From assembly GCF_027066465.1 (NCBI RefSeq), contig NZ_JAMONU010000082.1:1-12332 (forward strand): a DNA stretch of 12,332 nucleotides, in the 5' to 3' direction. The notes beneath the pieces were generated by a model, which ran no database searches, was not told the DNA's origin, and was given only the letters and a program-made list of their open reading frames with translations. The stretch comes from Thermococcus sp. Its GTDB lineage: Archaea > Methanobacteriota_B > Thermococci > Thermococcales > Thermococcaceae. Positions 6,276-12,086 of this stretch are shown here, piece by piece. The translations under genes and the position numbers were made by a program. How positions within the stretch are numbered: the stretch's first letter is position 1; each line of letters starts with the position of its first letter.

Positions 6276-7559
6276 ATGAGCTACCGTGAGTACCGTGACA
6301 AGGTTCTGAACTTTATTGAGGACCACGAGAACTGGAGGGCGCACACCATAAACCTGATAGCGAGCGAAAACGTGACTTCTCCAAGCGTTATGAGGGCGGT
6401 CGCTTCCGGTTTTATGCACAAGTACGCGGAAGGCTGGCCGAGACAGCGCTACTATCAGGGATGCAAATACGTGGACGAGGTCGAGCTTATAGGCGTCGAG
6501 CTGTTCACAAAACTCTTCCAGAGCGATTTCGCTGATTTGAGGCCCATTTCTGGAACCAACGCCAACCAGGCGGTTTTCTTCGGCCTCACCCAGCCGGGCG
6601 ACAGGGCGATAGTCCTTCACACCAGCCACGGCGGGCACATAAGCCACATGCCCTTCGGTGCCGCCGGAATGAGGGGTCTCGAAGTTCACACCTGGCCCTT
6701 CGACAACGAGGAGTTCAACATCGACGTTGACAAAGCCGCCCAGCTAATCCGCGAGCTCGAGCCGAAGATAGTCGTCTTCGGCGGTTCTCTCTTCCCGTTC
6801 CCGCACCCGGTCAAGGAGCTCGCCCCCGTTGCCAAGGAGGTCGGTGCGTACGTCATGTACGATGCCGCCCACGTCCTCGGACTCATCGCCGGAAAGCAGT
6901 TCCAGGACCCGCTCCGCGAAGGTGCAGACGTAGTGACGGCCTCGACCCACAAGACGTTCCCCGGACCCCAGGGAGGTGTCATACTCTACAAGAAGTTCGG
7001 CGAGACCGAGGAGATAGCCAAGCTCCAGTGGGCCATCTTCCCCGGTGTGCTGAGCAATCACCACCTCCACCACATGGCCGGCAAGGTGATCACCGCGGCG
7101 GAGATGCTCGAGTACGGTGAGAAGTACGCGAAGCAGGTCGTCAAGAACGCGAAAGCTCTGGCTGAAGCCTTAGCGGAGGAGGGCTTCAAGGTCATCGGCG
7201 AGGACAGGGGCTACACGGAGAGCCACCAGGTCATAGTTGACGTTAGCGACCTCCATGAGAAGGCCGGCGGCTGGGCCGCACCGCTCCTCGAGGAGGCGGG
7301 CATAATACTCAACAAGAACCTCCTGCCTTGGGACCCGCTTGAGAAGGTCAACGAGCCGAGCGGTCTGCGCATAGGCGTCCAGGAGATGACCCGCGTTGGA
7401 ATGTTAGAGGACGACATGAAGGAAATTGCTAGGTTCATGCGCCGCGTTCTCATAGACAGGGAGGACCCGGCCAAGGTCAGAAGGGACGTTTACGGCTTCC
7501 GCGCCGAGTTCCAGAAGGTCTACTACTCCTTCGACTACGGTTTGCCGCTCAGGGAGTGA
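6276..7559 (+). CDS. glyA: Serine hydroxymethyltransferase
   Basis: 427 residues, the usual length for the archaeal enzyme. It interconverts serine and glycine using PLP and a pterin C1 carrier. Landmarks are NLIASENVTSPSV (26-38), a typical SHMT N-terminus; YAEGWPRQRYYQGCKYVD (50-67); the SHGGHISH loop (117-124); D196 in MYDAAHVLG, which contacts the PLP ring nitrogen; and the Schiff-base lysine K226 in TASTHKTFPGPQGG. GLRIG near the C-terminus also matches. The frame is open back to 6210, but the ATG at 6276 has the SD GAGGTGT at 6264-6270 and gives the normal N-terminus MSYREYRDKVLNF. Thermococcales lack classical folate, and archaeal SHMTs often prefer a modified pterin, so the cofactor may be methanopterin-like. 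That is family knowledge, not visible here. It has its own promoter and appears monocistronic. Confidence 0.97.
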   Translation: MSYREYRDKVLNFIEDHENWRAHTINLIASENVTSPSVMRAVASGFMHKYAEGWPRQRYYQGCKYVDEVELIGVELFTKLFQSDFADLRPISGTNANQAVFFGLTQPGDRAIVLHTSHGGHISHMPFGAAGMRGLEVHTWPFDNEEFNIDVDKAAQLIRELEPKIVVFGGSLFPFPHPVKELAPVAKEVGAYVMYDAAHVLGLIAGKQFQDPLREGADVVTASTHKTFPGPQGGVILYKKFGETEEIAKLQWAIFPGVLSNHHLHHMAGKVITAAEMLEYGEKYAKQVVKNAKALAEALAEEGFKVIGEDRGYTESHQVIVDVSDLHEKAGGWAAPLLEEAGIILNKNLLPWDPLEKVNEPSGLRIGVQEMTRVGMLEDDMKEIARFMRRVLIDREDPAKVRRDVYGFRAEFQKVYYSFDYGLPLRE

Positions 7560-7560
7560 C

Positions 7561-7587
7561 CTTTCTTCTCAATTCTTTTTGGAAAAG
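7561..7587 (+). terminator. Probable glyA terminator
   Basis: The sequence after the stop is pyrimidine-rich and holds a run of five T at 7576-7580. A weak CTTTT/AAAAG stem (7575-7579 with 7583-7587) has only a three-base loop. The T-run is the more likely signal. The 68 bp to the next ATG also hold a weak TATA-like TTAAGAGT (about 7589-7596) that could serve the next gene. Confidence 0.4.
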
Positions 7588-7627
7588 GTTAAGAGTTCTT
7601 GGTGAGTAGTCCATTTAAGGTGATTGC

Positions 7628-8041
7628 ATGAGGTGGTTCCTAGCCGTAATCCTGGTTGCCCTGATAATTCCCGCGGCGTATTACCTCAATGAGGCTCAGA
7701 AGGAGCCTCCAAAAGCCCCCGTTGTCCTTCAGGTAACGCCTTCGGTGGTTAAGCCAACGGATACAATAATCATAAGGGTCATCAACAACGCCAACGTTAA
7801 CGCGACCGCAGGCTACGAGTTCACCCTCTACCGCTACGAGAACGGCAACTGGACGAAGGTGAACACCGGACTGATGTTCATCCAGACACTCAGAACCATT
7901 CCCCCGGGAAAGAGCTGGCAGCAGACAGTTGGGCTCTCCGAGCTCAAACTGAAGCCCGGAAAGTACAGGGTTGAGAAGGTGGTCTTCGTAAACGGGACGA
8001 GATACATGGTTTCGGGCGAGTTTGAGGTCGTTGAAAGCTGA
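7628..8041 (+). CDS. Small exported or membrane-anchored protein with an Ig-like fold
   Basis: 137 residues. Residues 2-19 (RWFLAVILVALIIPAAYY) form one hydrophobic segment, a signal peptide or N-terminal anchor, so the rest should face outside the cell. Residues about 31-135 alternate short strands: VVLQVTPSVVKPTDTIIIRVINN, YEFTLYRYENGNWTKV, then RTIPPGKSWQQTVGL and LKLKPGKYRVEKVVFVNG. This is the layout of a small bacterial-type Ig-like domain (the Big_14-like group), where the YRYENGxW and LKPGKYR stretches recur. Three N-glycosylation sequons are present (N58-A-T, N74-W-T, N122-G-T), in keeping with a surface location. I cannot assign a function. GGTGAT at 7619-7624 acts as the SD. It sits alone between glyA and the TFS cluster. 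Confidence 0.75.
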   Translation: MRWFLAVILVALIIPAAYYLNEAQKEPPKAPVVLQVTPSVVKPTDTIIIRVINNANVNATAGYEFTLYRYENGNWTKVNTGLMFIQTLRTIPPGKSWQQTVGLSELKLKPGKYRVEKVVFVNGTRYMVSGEFEVVES

Positions 8042-8065
8042 TTGGCTCTTCTGCCAAAACTTTTT
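8042..8065 (+). terminator. Stem-loop plus T-run after the Ig-like gene, abutting the TFS promoter
   Basis: TTGGC (8042-8046) pairs perfectly with GCCAA (8053-8057) around a six-base loop, followed by AAC and five T (8061-8065). It starts one base after the TGA stop and looks like an intrinsic terminator. The T-run is also part of the TATA-like box of the TFS promoter, so it may do both jobs. Confidence 0.5.
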
Positions 8066-8103
8066 ATTGCTTTCCAATATACCCCCTCTCCGGCGGGGGT
8101 GGG
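8058..8103 (+). promoter_or_regulatory. TFS promoter and SD
   Basis: AAC followed by TTTTTATT (about 8061-8068) is the best TATA candidate, with RNA starting near 8089. AATATA at 8076-8081 is a weaker second option, giving a start close to the ATG. GGGGGTGGG at 8095-8103 is the SD, three bases before the ATG at 8107. ACCCCC (8081-8086) can pair with GGGGGT (8095-8100). Confidence 0.55.
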
Positions 8104-8106
8104 AAA

Positions 8107-8439
8107 ATGAAGTTTTGTCCGAAGTGCGGCAACCTCATGCTCCCCGATAGAAAGAGAAAGGTCTGGGTGTGTCGCGTCTGTGGCTACGAGGAGCCTTTTG
8201 ATGAGGAGAAGGACAGGGCCAAAACCAGGATAACCCAGAAAGTCGAGCACAAACCCGATGAGGAGATAGTCGTCATAGAGCAAGACGTTAAAACTCTCCC
8301 AACCACCAAGGTTACCTGCCCGAAGTGCGGCAACGACACCGCCTACTGGTGGGAGCTTCAGACGAGGGCTGGAGATGAGCCGAGCACGATATTCTACAAG
8401 TGCACCAAGTGCGGCTACGTTTGGAGGTCCTACGAGTGA
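8107..8439 (+). CDS. tfs: Transcription factor S (TFS; TFIIS-like transcript cleavage factor)
   Basis: 110 residues, the usual length for archaeal TFS. Two zinc ribbons are complete: N-terminal C4-x2-C7 and C22-x2-C25 (RPB9-like), and C-terminal C71-x2-C74 and C99-x2-C102 (TFIIS-like). The acidic pair D90-E91 in QTRAGDEPSTIFYKC lies at the tip of the C-terminal hairpin. It enters the RNA polymerase secondary channel and drives cleavage of backtracked RNA, so this copy should be catalytically active, not an inhibitory paralogue. The ribbons are joined by an acidic linker (about 27-68). The start ATG follows the SD GGGGGTGGG. It is the first gene of a run with the 53-aa ORF, PCNA and GINS51, and its TGA stop overlaps the next start as GTGA. 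Confidence 0.95.
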   Translation: MKFCPKCGNLMLPDRKRKVWVCRVCGYEEPFDEEKDRAKTRITQKVEHKPDEEIVVIEQDVKTLPTTKVTCPKCGNDTAYWWELQTRAGDEPSTIFYKCTKCGYVWRSYE

Positions 8440-8597
8440 ACGAGCTTGAGAGGGAGACCCTTCTAAGGCTTGCCAAAAAGGCCCTGAAGGAGCTTGAAGA
8501 AGCGTATAAAAGGGTACCCGATACGGACAACGGAAAAGCTTATTTATTCCGGGGAAAAGAAAGGGTTAGATTGATGATTAAAATACTGGAGGGATAG
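8436..8597 (+). CDS. Uncharacterised 53-aa charged helical protein between TFS and PCNA
   Basis: The GTG at 8436 overlaps the TFS stop (GTGA) and has the SD GGAGGT at 8423-8428, seven bases upstream, so translation is probably coupled to TFS. The frame extends further upstream, but only inside TFS. The product starts MNELERETLLRLAKKALKEL and ends in a TAG at 8595-8597. It is about one third Lys/Arg/Glu/Asp, has no Cys, and seems to form two helices (about 2-22 and 38-51) joined by a VPDTDNGKAYLF turn. I recognise no family. Its 3' half holds the likely PCNA promoter, and its stop lies two bases before the PCNA ATG. A role beside TFS or PCNA is only a guess from position. It could be a degenerate spacer, but the SD, the coupling and the intact frame argue for a gene. 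Confidence 0.65.
   Translation: MNELERETLLRLAKKALKELEEAYKRVPDTDNGKAYLFRGKERVRLMIKILEG
8505..8595 (+). promoter_or_regulatory. Internal promoter(s) and SD of the PCNA gene
   Basis: GAAAAG followed by CTTATTTATT (8539-8548) is a strong BRE/TATA pair inside the preceding small gene. RNA would start near 8569, leaving a leader of about 30 bases. A second box, TATAAAAG (8505-8512), lies 34 bp upstream. GGAGGGAT (8588-8595) is the SD for the ATG at 8600. PCNA can therefore be made apart from TFS. Confidence 0.6.
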
Positions 8598-8599
8598 CC

Positions 8600-9349
8600 A
8601 TGCCGTTCGAAGTCGTTTTTGACGGTGCCAAGGAGTTTGCCGACATAATAGCGACGGCAAGTAACCTCATAGACGAGGCCGCCTTCAAGTTCACGGAGGA
8701 GGGCATAAGCATGCGTGCGATGGACCCGAGCAGGGTCGTTCTGATTGACCTCAACCTTCCGCAGAGCATCTTCTCCAAGTATGAGGTCGAGGAGGAGGAA
8801 ACCATAGGCGTTAACATGGACCAGTTCAAGAAGGTCCTCAAGCGCGGGAAGGCCAAGGACACGCTCATCCTCAGGAAGGGCGAGGACAACTTCCTCGAGG
8901 TGACATTCGAGGGAACCGCCAGAAGAACCTTCAGACTGCCCCTCATAGACGTTGAGGAGCTTGAGCTTGAACTCCCCGAGTTGCCGTTTACGGCCAAGGT
9001 TGTGGTCCTCGGTGAGGTTCTCAAGGAGGCAGTTAAGGACGCCTCGCTCGTAAGCGACGCCATAAAGTTCATAGCAACCGAGAACGAGTTTATAATGAAG
9101 GCCGAAGGGGAGACCAACGAGGTCGAGATAAGGCTTACCCTTGAGGACGAGGGTCTGCTCGACCTTGAGGTCAAGGAAGAGACCAAGAGCGCCTACGGAA
9201 TCAGCTACCTCAGCGATATGATAAAGGGAATCGGCAAGGCGGACGAGGTTATACTCAACTTTGGAAACGAAATGCCCCTTCAAATGGAGTACCCCATAAG
9301 GGACGAGGGCAGGCTCGTGTTCCTCCTGGCCCCGCGCGTCGAGGAGTGA
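8600..9349 (+). CDS. pcn: DNA polymerase sliding clamp, PCNA
   Basis: 249 residues, the same length as Pyrococcus furiosus PCNA, and very similar to it from memory. Landmarks are MPFEVVFDGAKEFADII (1-17), ISMRAMDPSRVVLIDL (33-48), the first-domain KAKDTLILRKGEDNF, the interdomain connector PLIDVEELELELPELPF (about 114-130), LVSDAIKFIA, and the C-terminal tail LVFLLAPRVEE that helps bind PIP-box partners. It forms a homotrimeric ring that tethers DNA polymerases B and D, FEN1, ligase and other factors to DNA. Thermococcus kodakarensis has two PCNA genes; its closeness to the single P. furiosus clamp suggests this is the main one. GINS51 follows after 29 bp with its own SD, so these replisome genes are probably cotranscribed. 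Confidence 0.98.
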   Translation: MPFEVVFDGAKEFADIIATASNLIDEAAFKFTEEGISMRAMDPSRVVLIDLNLPQSIFSKYEVEEEETIGVNMDQFKKVLKRGKAKDTLILRKGEDNFLEVTFEGTARRTFRLPLIDVEELELELPELPFTAKVVVLGEVLKEAVKDASLVSDAIKFIATENEFIMKAEGETNEVEIRLTLEDEGLLDLEVKEETKSAYGISYLSDMIKGIGKADEVILNFGNEMPLQMEYPIRDEGRLVFLLAPRVEE

Positions 9350-9378
9350 TTCCCTTTCCTTTTCTCTGAGGTGGTTGC

Positions 9379-9951
9379 ATGGACATCGTCAAGCTCAGGG
9401 AACTGCTTGAGCAGGAGCTTTCGAGCGTTGAACTCACCGAGCTGGACGATGATTTTTATCGGGAGTTCGACAGTCTGGTTAAAGCCCTTAAACTGAGTGC
9501 CGAAAGCTCCCGCGAGAGGGGTGAAAGCGTCGAGGAGAGACTTTACCTGGCCCAGCTGAGAATCGCTGAGGGTCTGATTAAGGAAATAATTAAACTCCGC
9601 CTCCACAAGATAGTTGACCTAGCCGTTGAGGGGAAGCCAGCGGAGATGACCTCAGAGGAGAGAAAAATCTTCAGGGTTCTCAGGGCGTTTATCGAGCGGG
9701 AGGAGCTACCCGAGGTTGAATCGCTTGAAGCCGAGGAAAGAGATGAGGTAGAGGGGGTTGAATCCGGGGAGCCAGCCAGAAGGACACCTGGAGAGGTTTA
9801 CATCATAATCGAAAACCTTCCCGTAATCCTCGGTCCTGACATGAGGGAGTACGGACCCTTCAGGGCCTGGGACATGGCGGTCCTGCCCTCGGAGATAGGC
9901 AGGGTTCTCGTCGAGAGGGAGGTTGCTTTTAAGGTCAGGCTTTCCCCGTGA
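9379..9951 (+). CDS. GINS complex subunit GINS51 (Gins15)
   Basis: 190 residues in the A-B order of the Psf1/Sld5-like archaeal subunit. A mostly helical A domain (about 1-110) contains ERLYLAQLRIAEGLIKEIIKLRLHKIVDLA and MTSEERKIFRVLRAFIE. An acidic linker follows (111-137, rich in Glu). The small B domain (138-190) holds GEVYIIIENLPVILGPD, REYGPFRAWDMAVLP and EIGRVLVEREVAFKV. With GINS23, the complex binds MCM and the GAN/RecJ-like nuclease to form the replicative helicase. The length and the position next to PCNA match the known Thermococcales arrangement. The SD GAGGTGG (9368-9374) lies four bases before the ATG. The TGA stop overlaps the next gene's GTG as GTGA. Confidence 0.92.
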   Translation: MDIVKLRELLEQELSSVELTELDDDFYREFDSLVKALKLSAESSRERGESVEERLYLAQLRIAEGLIKEIIKLRLHKIVDLAVEGKPAEMTSEERKIFRVLRAFIEREELPEVESLEAEERDEVEGVESGEPARRTPGEVYIIIENLPVILGPDMREYGPFRAWDMAVLPSEIGRVLVEREVAFKVRLSP

Positions 9952-11873
9952 TTGCAATGTTTTCCGTCTGCATGCGGGACTGCTACGACACCTGCTCGAT
10001 GGTGAGCGAGCTCAGAGACGGAAGGCTTAGGGTTAGGGGCAATCCGGAGCACCCGATAACGGCCGGCTTTCTCTGCCCCAAGGGTGCTCTGCTCTCGAAG
10101 TGGTTCCACTCGGAGGACAGGCTAAAGAACCCGCTAATCCGAACCGGCGAGAGGGGGAGCGGTTCCTTCAGAGAAGCGAGCTGGGAAGAGGCGATAGGCC
10201 TCGTAGCGAAGAAGCTGAAGGAGACCATCGAGAAGCACGGGAGTGAGAGCGTTCTCGTTTATCAGTACGCCGGCGACAGGGGAGTTGTGAACTACGCTTT
10301 CCCGCTGAGGCTCTTTCACTACCTCAACACCGCCGTGCTCGACTATGGAATCTGCGACAGGGCCGGGCAGGAGGCACTTAAGGACGTCTACGGAACTGCC
10401 GTCGGTCTCGACCCGGAAGAGCTTAAGAACCAGCGGTTAATCGTCTACTGGGGCATAAACGCCTTCTGGAATAATCTTCACGGCTTCGCCCTCGCTAAAC
10501 GGCACGGCCTTGAAATCTGGACGGTTGACGTCGTCAGGACAGAAACCGCCAGGAGAAGCGACAGGTTCTTTCAGGTGAGGCCAGACACGGACGTTCTTTT
10601 GGCTTTGGGTTTTGCAAAGGTTATAATCGGGGAGGGGCTTTACGATAGGGCCTTCGTCCGCGAGAACGTTTACGGTTTTGAAGAATTCAAGAATTATGTA
10701 AAAACACTATCGCTTGATTATGTAAGCAAAGAAACCGGGTTGGGAGTTGAGGAGATAGAGACCTTCGCGCGGGAGTTCGCCGAAAAGAGGGGCGTAATCC
10801 ACGTCGGCTACGGCTTCCAGCGCTCCCTTGCTGGTGGGGAGGCGGTTAGGGCGATAGCAATCCTTCCCGCCCTCGTCGGCCACCGCTTCGGCTTTATATA
10901 CGACATGAAAACGATGGACAAATCCTACGCAGAAGGCACCTTCCTGAGGACGAAGCCGGCGAAGAGAATCCCCCAGATGAAGCTGGCGGAATACATCGAG
11001 CGGGGTGAGATTAATTTCCTCTACGTCTACAACTCCAATCCACTCGCGAGCCTTCCGAACCAGAACAGGCTGAGAAAAGCCCTAAGCGAGAGCGACGTCT
11101 TCGTCGTTACGCACGACATCTTCTTTACCGACACAGCCCTCTACTCGGACGTCGTTTTGCCGGCAAACACCTTCTTCGAGAGGCTTGACATAGCGGATTC
11201 CTACTACCACCGCTACGTTGCTCTGAACGAGCCGGTCGCGAGGCTGTACGGCAGGAGCAACAGCGAGGTAACGAGACTGCTCGCAAGAGCGCTGGGCATT
11301 AAAAATCCCCACCTTTACGAGATCGATGAGGAAGTAATTCGAAAGGTCCTTGAGCTCAACGGCCTGAGCTGGGAGGAGCTGAAGGCGAAGGGCTTCGTTA
11401 AAATTCCTGAAAAGCCGAGAGGGTGGGAAACCCCGAGCGGAAAAATCGAGTTCTTCTCGCGGAGGGCCGTTGAGAGGGGATTAGGCCCGTTTCCTGAATA
11501 CAGGAAGTTTGAAGGAAAGTATCCGCTCCGCCTGCTCACGCCAACCTACAGAATGACGATAACGAGCCAGTACCACAACACCTATGGAATGATTGACCCC
11601 AACCTTTACATCAACCCTGTTGACGCGGAGGAGAGGGGCATTGAAGACGGCGAGACGGTCGAGGTCTTCAACGACTACGGCCGAGTAAAAACCCTCGCAA
11701 AACTCAGCGACGACGTTCCGAGAGGAGTTGTCCTGCTCTACAAGGCCTTCTGGGTCAGGCTCCTTGGCTGGAACGCCAACTTCCTGACGACGGACGGAAC
11801 CGTTGAGGATTATGGGAACGGTTCGGCGTACCATTCAACGTGGGTCAATGTTAGGAAGCTTAACGGCAAATAA
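9948..11873 (+). CDS. Molybdopterin/tungstopterin oxidoreductase, DMSO reductase superfamily (formate dehydrogenase-like)
   Basis: 641 residues from the GTG at 9948. C8-x3-C12-x3-C16 and C43 bind one [4Fe-4S] cluster. They are followed by the main molybdopterin domain (about 55-480) and a C-terminal dinucleotide-binding domain (about 525-641, from PLRLLTPTYRMTITSQYHNTYG). C136 (DYGICDRAGQEAL) lines up with the metal-ligand selenocysteine of E. coli FdhF in my hand alignment. In Thermococcales the metal is probably tungsten. There is no twin-arginine or other signal peptide, so it should be cytoplasmic. No electron-transfer subunit, hydrogenase or transporter lies beside it, so substrate and partner are open. 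The residue after the ligand is Asp where formate dehydrogenases have His. Two starts are possible: GTG 9948 overlaps the GINS51 stop (GTGA) with AGGTCAGG upstream, and ATG 9957 has only GTGAT before it. The gene ends at TAA 11871-11873. Confidence 0.88.
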   Translation: MIAMFSVCMRDCYDTCSMVSELRDGRLRVRGNPEHPITAGFLCPKGALLSKWFHSEDRLKNPLIRTGERGSGSFREASWEEAIGLVAKKLKETIEKHGSESVLVYQYAGDRGVVNYAFPLRLFHYLNTAVLDYGICDRAGQEALKDVYGTAVGLDPEELKNQRLIVYWGINAFWNNLHGFALAKRHGLEIWTVDVVRTETARRSDRFFQVRPDTDVLLALGFAKVIIGEGLYDRAFVRENVYGFEEFKNYVKTLSLDYVSKETGLGVEEIETFAREFAEKRGVIHVGYGFQRSLAGGEAVRAIAILPALVGHRFGFIYDMKTMDKSYAEGTFLRTKPAKRIPQMKLAEYIERGEINFLYVYNSNPLASLPNQNRLRKALSESDVFVVTHDIFFTDTALYSDVVLPANTFFERLDIADSYYHRYVALNEPVARLYGRSNSEVTRLLARALGIKNPHLYEIDEEVIRKVLELNGLSWEELKAKGFVKIPEKPRGWETPSGKIEFFSRRAVERGLGPFPEYRKFEGKYPLRLLTPTYRMTITSQYHNTYGMIDPNLYINPVDAEERGIEDGETVEVFNDYGRVKTLAKLSDDVPRGVVLLYKAFWVRLLGWNANFLTTDGTVEDYGNGSAYHSTWVNVRKLNGK

Positions 11874-11876
11874 ACA

Positions 11877-11895
11877 TTTTTGTTCATCAATTTTT
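11877..11895 (+). terminator. T-rich terminator after the oxidoreductase gene
   Basis: Two runs of five T (11877-11881 and 11891-11895) follow the TAA within 25 bases. They fit archaeal oligo-T termination of the TFS-PCNA-GINS51 run. Confidence 0.5.
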
Positions 11896-11901
11896 GGCAA
11901 A

Positions 11902-11929
11902 GACGTTTTGGTTTATTTTCCATAACGTC
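11902..11929. repeat. Imperfect inverted repeat (hairpin) in the 3' intergenic region
   Basis: GACGTT (11902-11907) pairs with AACGTC (11924-11929). After one T-T mismatch, TGG (11909-11911) pairs with CCA (11920-11922) around an eight-base T-rich loop (11912-11919). This gives nine paired positions of ten. It is not followed by a T-run, so it is not a classic intrinsic terminator. It may be an RNA-processing or 3'-end element, or a protein-binding site. Confidence 0.45.
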
Positions 11930-12013
11930 AATAAAAGATGGGCATGATTGTATTCTCCCTCGATGTCTTTTAAGGCCCATTGTTTTTTCTCCAAAATTTC
12001 TCCTGAAAACGAA

Positions 12014-12080
12014 CCGAAAGACTTATATATTCGAACCTATGAGGTTTATAGTGAAGACGACACAGGAAAAGGAGAGGTGA
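12014..12080 (+). promoter_or_regulatory. Peroxiredoxin promoter and SD
   Basis: CCGAAAGAC followed by TTATATAT (12023-12030) is the strongest BRE/TATA match in the window, with RNA expected to start near 12050. GAGGTGA (12074-12080) is the SD, six bases before the ATG at 12087. An inverted repeat AACCT/AGGTT (12034-12046) lies between box and start, where an operator could act. The rest of the 11874-12086 gap is AT-rich, with a weaker TATA-like CTTTTAAGG at 11967-11975 and no gene that I can support. Confidence 0.7.
12034..12046. promoter_or_regulatory. Possible operator: AACCT-ATG-AGGTT inverted repeat
   Basis: A perfect five-base inverted repeat with a three-base centre begins four bases after the peroxiredoxin TATA box and ends just before the expected RNA start. 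A bound regulator there would block the polymerase. It does not match the SurR consensus spacing. It is short, so chance is possible. Confidence 0.3.
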
Positions 12081-12086
12081 TGAAAG

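Noticed and set aside
8540..9283. 247-codon minus-strand frame opposite PCNA
   Set aside because: It is the antisense shadow of PCNA, whose identity is certain; the leucine- and glutamate-rich product has no family features.
10353..10355. Selenocysteine at the metal ligand position of the oxidoreductase
   Set aside because: The codon is TGC (Cys), and no in-frame TGA occurs before the terminal TAA.
12010..12050. SurR binding site in the peroxiredoxin promoter
   Set aside because: AAC and GTT half-sites occur, but they are seven bases apart instead of the required five, and the GTTn3AAC part is missing.
11880..12080. 66-codon frame starting at TTG before the peroxiredoxin gene
   Set aside because: TTG start without SD, covering the hairpin and the peroxiredoxin promoter. 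A nested 13-codon frame from ATG 12039 begins before the expected RNA start.
12077..12083. GTGATGA resembling a C box of a C/D-box guide RNA
   Set aside because: It coincides with the peroxiredoxin SD and no D box (CTGA) lies at a suitable distance downstream. TTGATGA at 8571-8577 fails for the same reason.
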